Shown: piece by piece, positions 1 through 7,405 of the stretch
How the letters are laid out: each line of letters begins with the position of its first letter
How positions within the stretch are numbered: position 1 is the first letter of the stretch
Assembly (NCBI GenBank): GCA_037074765.1
Contig: JBAMDO010000470.1
Span: 1-17,167 of the forward strand
Source of the DNA: Mansonella perstans
Taxonomy: Eukaryota > Nematoda > Chromadorea > Rhabditida > Onchocercidae
Direction of reading: 5' to 3'
DNA: 17,167 nucleotides
Position numbers and translations under genes: made by a program
Notes under the pieces: generated by a model
The model's database searches: none
Told to the model about the DNA's origin: nothing
The model's input: the letters and a program-made list of their open reading frames with translations, nothing else

Positions 1-2394
1 TGATTGGATAGGATATTAGTGTAGGATAACAATTATCACTGCATTTCATTGATGTATTGTTATTAACTCAGTTCCATGTTTTTACTCTTCAAGGTCTTCA
101 AGGTTTTTTTGTCAGTCCTCATCCCATCATATCCATCTTTTTTTCCTTTCTCCCACCCTCATTTTTGCCCATCCTTTCCATTGATATAATTCATTTTTAC
201 CCATGATACTCTAGTTTCGGGGAATAAATTTTTCAATAGCTTCCATAACTATGAGCTCATTTCCGTATCACACCGAAACCATATCTTAATACTACCAATT
301 AATTTTCTCATTTCCACTTTTTTCTCTTACCTAAAATTTAAATAAAATTCGCATTTAAAAAAATTCATTTGTAATCGAAAATAATTACTTACAAGAAAGA
401 ATTTTATTTTGCTCTAATAATAATAGTAATAAAAGTGTGAAAAAAAGCCATTTGAAAAAAAATTACTTTGAGAAAGGAAAAAAAAAACTTCAAAAGAAGA
501 AAAATAGAATAAAATGATGAAGAAAAAAACGAAAAAGCTGCATATATTAACTTCCGGAAATTATCCATTTTTCAAAAAACTTGAATTATATATACTAAAC
601 ACAAGAGATGAATGAAAATTACTCAAAAAATTTATGGTTCATTTTTTTTTAAACAATTCTTATTTGTTCTTTCTCACTCTAAGAAAAAACAATCACCCAG
701 TAATCAATTTCAAATTAACTAGTTTTTCTTTTAACAATAATTAGCAAAAACAAACAAAAACAACAATTACTACAGCAATAATGAATGTAACTGAAAAATT
801 TTTCTCCAATCAATTTTTTTTCATTTTTTTGTTGCAATGACAATAAAGAAAATATGAAGTTGGTAATGGAAATTGAATACTAAAATGTTTTCCATTTGAT
901 GTATGGAATTTTTGTTTCGTAAAAAATGAGAAATGAACAAAATTTTTGATGTGTTTGTGAGAAGTGCATAATTTATTGTCTGTTGAGATTATTTCTGTTT
1001 GATTAATCAAATTTAAACAATTAAAAACTAACTATAAGATTTGTTATTATTACCATTATTTGTAAAACATATTTTAGGTATGTTTCAATAAGACGGTTTT
1101 TCTGGGAAAAGAATTTTGAAGAATCAATAGAAAACTATGAAATTACTTAAATTATATTTGGAATATTTTCAATGAATGATCTGGAAGTGTATGTAAATGT
1201 GTATCACATGTGTGTGTGTGTGTGTATGGTGTGTATATATTCTGTGTAATATATGTGCATTGTTGTGTGTATGTTCATGTGCATGTCTGTGCATGTGAAT
1301 TTCCGGAACTCAAAAAAGAGTTCAAAACGATTCAATAAATTTTACAAAAAGATAAGTAAAAAATTTCAAATATTTAACTAGAAATCAAATAATTTTTCAT
1401 CAAATGTAATTTCTTCCCATCTTTACCAGCATTTTTTTAAAAAATTAACAAAAAAATTTCAAAACTTTTTCTCTCGGAATTCAGATATTCAAAAATTTTA
1501 AAATGTCCAAAACAACAAACAAAAAAATGTTCCTTTCCTTTTTCTATCCATTCATTCATATATCCATTATTTTTTTTTCCCTAAAAGTTTGATTTAATCC
1601 CAGCAGAAAGTCTTTTTTCCGAATCGAATAAAAAAGATTGGAACATTTTACTTTGCAAACAAAAAAAACACTGTGAATGAGCAAAAAAAAAAAAAAAAAA
1701 GCAACTTTGAAAATGAATTTTCTAAGTAATTGAAGCGAAAAAAGAAAAATGAATTCATCAACCAGGAAAACAAAAAGAAATTTTTATTTTTGAAGAAGAA
1801 AAATTATTTCATTACAAAAAAAAAAAATTCATTCTTAAATTATTTCATCATTACTATTCAATTCTCATTTTTATAACTATAATAATACTTCAATAATGCT
1901 TTCTTTCTATTTCTCTTCCTTTCTTCTTTATCATCTTCAATAATCTTCTCGACCTCTCACCTGCCCTATTTAATGTTTAATTAATAATCATTATACGATC
2001 TGTTTAGGTATGAAATGTTTAGTGTGAAATGATATATTTGTCTGCGAGTTATATGTGCATTAAATATATTATCTTTTGGTGCAATTTTAGATGTATCCTT
2101 GTCAACTTCCTCTTTGTCAACCTCTCCACCCATTTTTCAACTCCCACCCTGTATAATTGGATTTTAATAATACCACACCTCTAATATGAGCGCAATTGTC
2201 AATCTTTCTCTCATTAATGTGCATGTGTATATATGTGAATTGTAGTTAATGTATGTAAACGTACGTGAATGCATGTGAGCAAAATTGAGAAATTAATAGT
2301 AATACGCGTATTTCCTTGAATTTAATGAAAGTTCCAAAAGAGTGATAGAGTAAAAGAGGAAAGAGAAAAAGAGAGAGGTACAGGACTCCACCCT
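1..2394. other. Distal 5' flank, no gene recognised
   Basis: AT-rich sequence with many A and T homopolymers, an 18-nt A run at 1683-1700, TG-rich simple sequence near 1190-1295 and pyrimidine patches around 1900-1970. Open frames here are short and low-complexity. TTCCGGAA occurs at 552-559 and 1301-1308, and CCACCC-type motifs at 2126-2132 and 2144-2149. I see no exon or RNA gene. Confidence 0.7.
1190..1295. repeat. TG-rich microsatellite region
   Basis: A perfect (TG)8 tract at 1209-1224 lies within a wider, interrupted run of TGTG, TATG and GCATGTG units. It could adopt Z-DNA-like structure. Likely polymorphic in length. Confidence 0.85.
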
Positions 2395-2560
2395 GAAATG
2401 AACAAAATAGCCAATGAGTGACATTGTAATGGCTGTTTAGTCCCCAAAATGATGGCAATCAAAGCAATTCGTTGCCCTATTAGATGTGCGCTTCTGTCGT
2501 CCCACCCCAAATGTCATCTCATTTCATTCCCATTACGGTGACATGATCAGATAGATTCTC
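2395..2560. promoter_or_regulatory. Candidate cis-regulatory block in the 5' flank
   Basis: This stretch is clearly richer in G/C and free of simple repeats compared with its surroundings. It includes TGACATTGTAATGG, CAATCAAAGC, CCCACCCC and TGTCA/TGACA motifs. No exon-like reading frame with family resemblance is present on either strand. Enhancer function is an inference from composition and position 2.6 kb upstream of the gene. Confidence 0.3.
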
Positions 2561-5174
2561 TTCTCTCAATAACTCTCTCTCTTTCTCTCTCCTTTTATTC
2601 ATGTTGTTATTATTCTTGTTGCTGTTGTCGTTGTTGTTGTTCAGAGTATATTTCATGTCTTATCCGGTATTCAATAACAATCCGGATTATGCTTGTACTG
2701 ATAATTTGTAGGTATTTAGCATTTTTACATTTTAATGTATTAGATTTTATTTGATATTTCCTTTTGATTGATGCAAAAAATTAATTGGATTCCGGAATTT
2801 CGCAAACTAATTGGTATTTTATTAATTAATTGTAATGTTAATGGGTGGAAAAAATTGCACTATGCAATGAAAAGTAGCTGAATAAGAAAGTATTAAAAAA
2901 AATTAGCATAAAAAATTAAATCAGAGTACTCTTTTTTGCAATTAATTCATTCACTTCAAATTTCCTTTTAATTTCTTTCTCACCCAATGGCTAAATTTTA
3001 AACCCAATACGCATAATTTTTTGATATTTCTTTTTTAAAAATAAGTAACCAGCACTTTTATCATCCATTATTTTCTTATGAAATGAATTAACATTAGTAC
3101 AGTTGGATATAATTAATTAGTTGTCTACTTTGCCCATCAGTACATTAAATTAATAATACATACAGAGCAAATAAACGAAAAAATAGCATAGTGGAATTTA
3201 AATTGTAATTCAAAAAGTTTATTTGGGTTCAATTAAAGTGACTGTAATTGGTGCAATAAACGAAAATTATCACAGACAAATTTTTTAAGCAATTTTATGA
3301 GGAAATTTTTGATTGCATAAGAACTAATTTTCATTTCAAATTATTTTTCGATCTCTACAGCAATGTGGAAAAATGAAAAAGACGAAAAAGCAATTCTATA
3401 AATCACTTTCAAAGTAACAAAATCTTATCGTTCTAAAGTGATTACCAATTATTTCGCCTTCCTCTTTTTTGGACTAATTAAAACTAATCTGCTTAATTAA
3501 GAAATCGAAATAAAATTCTTAATTTAAATGTAAAAAAATAATTGCAAAATATTCTTTGCAAAAAAATGATTTAATTTAGAAATATATGCCAAAAATTTTT
3601 AATTAGCAAATTGTAATTTTATATTCTGATTGTTTTTTCTTTGTTACGAAAATATGAATTTTTTTCGCAAACAAATAATATTTTCAAATACAATTTTTCA
3701 ATGGGCTAAAAAAACCTAATTGCTATGTAAATAGAAAGAATTTCAAATTGTTTAACCAGAAATTCTAAAAACAATAAATGAAAAACAAAATTGATATTTG
3801 TGAAATTTTTAAAATTTAAATTCATTTATTTAACGGTTCATTTTATAAATACGCCATCTAAATGAGGTTGATGTAGAATTCTGGTGGATAATTTCAATTG
3901 AAAACACTTTTGTTGCGAGATGATATGTGAAAACAATTTTGTTACGAGATAACTACTAGTATGTGGAGAGAGACAATATGAACGATTGTAAGTTCAGGTG
4001 CATATAGATATGCCAGAGAACGGTGGAAATGTGAGGAATTAAAATGAACTAAAAAAAGCGGGTATCGCGGTAGAATTGGGGAGAAAAAGAAAAATATCTC
4101 AAAAAAGTGCATAATTTAAACTTGTTATCAAAAATAATTGATTTAATTGCTACTTCATAAAAACGTAGCAAACAAATTATGCTACTAAATGAACTTTGAA
4201 AAATGTCAACCATAGACAGTAGTTGTCAAATTGTCAGCTCTGTAGATGACAATTTTTTCATTCCATTCATCATCCATTGCCGTGTCTTATATTTATGCAT
4301 AGAATAGACATACTAGAAAAACATCAAATATAATGATGATGCAGTGTATATCGAAATTTATTCTACTAATTTTCTTTTTTATTTCATTTATGAAATCTAA
4401 TTTTATTTAATTCATTCAAATTCTAAGTTTTTTTTTGCAAAAATAAATAAAATAAAAATGGTGAGTAAATAATCACTAAATTAATTTTTCTTCGCTTAGA
4501 AACGTTTATGTTTGAAGCAAAAATAAAATTTAGCAAATCTCTTAATTCATTTAAGCAGAAGTATGGCAAAAATTTATAATATTTAAAAATTTTTATTGTT
4601 GATGAAATACTGGCAAGAATTTAAAGCGTGATTAAATTCCTTGTGAAATCAAAAGAAAAATATTTCAGGTAAATTATTGAAATTTTTGAGTGGAGAAAAG
4701 GTAAAGACTGGGATGAGACTGTATGCTTGTCTAGGCAAGGTAAAGATACAACTTAACTGGCTGTTTTACAATGAGTATAAAATTATAATAATTTTTTTTA
4801 CAAAATTATATGATAACATGAATTAATTCATTTCTTTTTTCGATTGATTAAATGATTATTGCATCCGATTGTTCAGTATTGTTGCTGTCTCATCCTTAAA
4901 CAAAATAACTTCATCGATGACTTTGATGACTTTACCAATTTTTCATTTTTATTTGATTTTTCATTAAATAGTTTAATTTTTACTTATGACTTTTTAATTA
5001 ATTAATATTTGTTATTCAACATGAATATGCCTTACGCATTAATTATATTTTTCACTTACCTCTTGTTAATTAGTGTTAATCAGTATTAACATAACGCTAG
5101 TAGATTAAATGCTTCGAAAAAAAATGTGTTTTCAATAGATTATTAGATAGTAATTAGAATGTCTAATGCTTGAT
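2561..5174. other. Proximal 5' flank, no firm gene
   Basis: AT-rich sequence next to the homeobox gene. It holds TTCCGGAA at 2790-2797, a TGGGTGG heptamer at 2842-2848, a 29-bp imperfect tandem duplication at 3900-3957, a hairpin and TGTCA cluster at 4204-4255, and possible but unproven 5' exon pieces at 4010-4030, 4458-4460 and 4669-4739. A promoter must lie here or further upstream if the mRNA is trans-spliced. No TATA box can be picked out reliably in such AT-rich DNA. Confidence 0.6.
3900..3957. repeat. Imperfect 29-bp tandem duplication
   Basis: Two adjacent copies at 3900-3928 and 3929-3957 share GAAAACA, TTTTGTT and CGAGAT segments. Over the first 24 bases they match at 21 positions. 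Confidence 0.8.
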
Positions 5175-5183
5175 TTATTGCAG
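5175..5183 (+). promoter_or_regulatory. Splice acceptor directly upstream of the start codon (SL trans-splice or cis-splice)
   Basis: TTTATTGCAG ends at 5183 and is followed by AAGGTA and an ATG at 5190. In nematodes many mRNAs receive a spliced leader at an acceptor a few bases before the start codon, and this spacing fits. The same site could instead accept a conventional upstream exon in phase 0, since AAG GTA ATG is in frame. Sequence alone cannot separate the two. Confidence 0.5.
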
Positions 5184-5189
5184 AAGGTA

Positions 5190-5430
5190 ATGAATCTATT
5201 GGATCCACGTCAATTAGTGATGAATCCGTTTGCGTATAGTGTAGTAGATCCGGCAACGATAGCATTATTGAATACAACATCCGGTACACAAAGCAGTAAT
5301 GCCGGAAAAATTGTCACAACTTCAAGTAATTTACATGGCAATAGCACTAATAGCTCGGGTAATAGTAGCTTCCGGATTTCGGATATTCTTGATTCAAATG
5401 AAGATAAAGCGAATACAAGTGGTGAAAATG
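5190..5430 (+). CDS. ceh-30: Exon 1 of the BarH-like gene: N-terminus and Eh1/FIL repression motif
   Basis: Codes residues 1-80 plus the first base of codon 81. It starts [16 protein letters not shown], has an Asn/Ser/Thr-rich stretch (about 29-60) and then FRISDILDS at 61-69, matching the Eh1 pattern FxIxxIL that recruits Groucho-type co-repressors. The donor is AATG|GTTAGT at 5430/5431; reading on would hit TAG at once, which supports splicing here in phase 1. In frame, the reading extends upstream to an ATG at 5166 and a stop at 5151-5153, so the true first codon is uncertain between 5166, 5190 and an upstream exon. Confidence 0.88.
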
Positions 5431-7373
5431 GTTAGTTAGCTTGGAAAAAAACTTTTTTTAATGTTTTATTCCTTAAAGTAATTTAAATTGTTAGATTGAA
5501 TTAAGCAATTTAAAATTTTTTACAGGGAAAAAGTCAGAACTGAAAAAGCCTTTTTTAATTCAATATTATTTGTGTTAAATTAATTTGAATATTTTCCAAA
5601 TTTCATTTTACAGCACAAAAAAAATTAAGTGACAAATTTATATTCAAGAAACAAAAAACAAAATTACTAGATTGTCGTAATCTTTTCTTTAATTCAAGTC
5701 GCAGCAAATTTTTTAAATTTTCTCAGTAAAAGTTAAAATGAAAAATTGAAATGAAAATTTCAAAGAAAAGTTAGAAAAAGTTAAATTAAAATGAGAAATT
5801 TCAAAAAATTTTTTTACATGTTTTTTGTTCTACCGTAATCGTTGCATTTGTCAAAAATTCAATAATTTGCAATTAAGTATATTTGTCGTATTTGCTGCTG
5901 TATTGAGTAGTAAATTTACAATCAATGAAATTGTTGTCAGGTTTAATATCATTATAAATCAGGTAATAATTCTTGTTCATTTAACACCTGTCCTAACTCT
6001 TCTCTCAAGTATATTGTACCATGAATTTGTTCTTGGATTAATTCAAATTTTTTTCTTATAAATTTTATGGGTTAACTATTAGATTAGTTTAAATTTTCTT
6101 TTAATTTCATTTCATGGCGCAAAAATTAACGATAAACTTAAATTCAAATAAAAATGTATACTATAGTACAGATGAATTGTGAATTATTTTAAGAATGCTA
6201 TAAAATAATTCAATTATACAGCCTTAAATTTTATCCATTCAGAAAAATTTTAGCATGAAACTTGACAAAATTCACACTTGATTTATAAACTAAAAATAAA
6301 AAGTGGAAAATTTGATGAAAACGATAATTTTTTTCTGCTTATTACGGTACTAATTAGTCCAATCGAATAATTCAAAAAGCAAATGGTGGGATAATGGAGT
6401 GAAGGTAATAGCTTATTTTTAATTGCAATTTAACCATAATCATTAATCATAATTTAACATTATTGAAGCGGAAAATGTTTTCTTTCCGGATTTCATGTTT
6501 ATCATATTTGCCTTTTTTTTTTTTTTTTTTTTTTTTTAATAACAAAAATTATTTTTTCCTTCTTCGTATTTATTCACTTATTTTTTTTCTTATCCCCCTT
6601 CACAATTTTTCCTGCATTTGTTTCCTGTATTTCCGGTGCCTCCGGTATCTCCTGTGTCGCCTTATGTCTCCTATGTCGCCTAAGTGTCTTTCCTTCATTT
6701 AGCTAATAACTAATTTATAATCTGTTCATTATTACAATTATTACAACCGGACTAAATGGATTAACGAAATTGTAATCATATTAAGAGGGGAGAAAGAGAG
6801 AGAGAAGAGGAGAGCACAGATGGAAGATGGGAAATTACGGATAAAATTGTTCATTTTCTTTTTATTTTGATAGGTTTTCCTCTTCTTTTTTTTTTTTTTT
6901 TTTTGCAAGAGAGAAGAAGAAAGGATTATCAGTTTTTTTATTCAGGATTAATTAATGTTAAAAATTAATTATTGCCTGATTGGATAATGGAAGATAGAGG
7001 AAAAGAAAGGTGAGAAAATTGTGGTTGTTATGAAAAAAAAAAGAGATAAGAATAGATAACATGGATTTGCAATTGATTACGGATTAACAAAACGGATTAT
7101 TGTATGATGAGATTTGCTCATTAGTTATTTATATAATTGTCTCTTCAAATACTTTTGTCAGCTATTATTATTTGTTATTTGTTATTGTTATCTGATTTGT
7201 ACCATATCTATTATTTTTTCAGTTTTCCATATAATCCCAAATTGAATAGCTAAGAGGGAAAAAACAAGAGAAAAGATAGAGCAAAGAAGATAAAAGGAGA
7301 AAGAGAGGCAAGGATGAGTGAAGTTAAAATAAATAGATGCAATTAGAAAAAGGGAAAAGCAGAAAATTATTTG

Positions 7374-7405
<32 letters not shown>

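Noticed and set aside
2246..2510. Two overlapping minus-strand ORFs in the 5' flank
   Set aside because: Short, no recognised domain, and partly antisense to GA-rich simple sequence; better seen as a candidate non-coding element.
5825..6061. 78-codon + strand ORF in intron 1
   Set aside because: Hydrophobic AT-driven composition, no family resemblance, lies between well-supported exons and would break the BarH reading frame.
6463..6702. ORF containing FSFRISC, echoing the exon 1 FRISDIL motif
   Set aside because: The similarity is only TTCCGGATTTC in DNA; the frame then runs through a 25-nt T run and a minisatellite, so it is not a second Eh1 exon.
7250..7405. Possible SINE or retroposed copy ending in the 29-nt A run
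   Set aside because: No recognisable body, Pol III boxes or flanking target-site duplication; the upstream block is just purine-rich.
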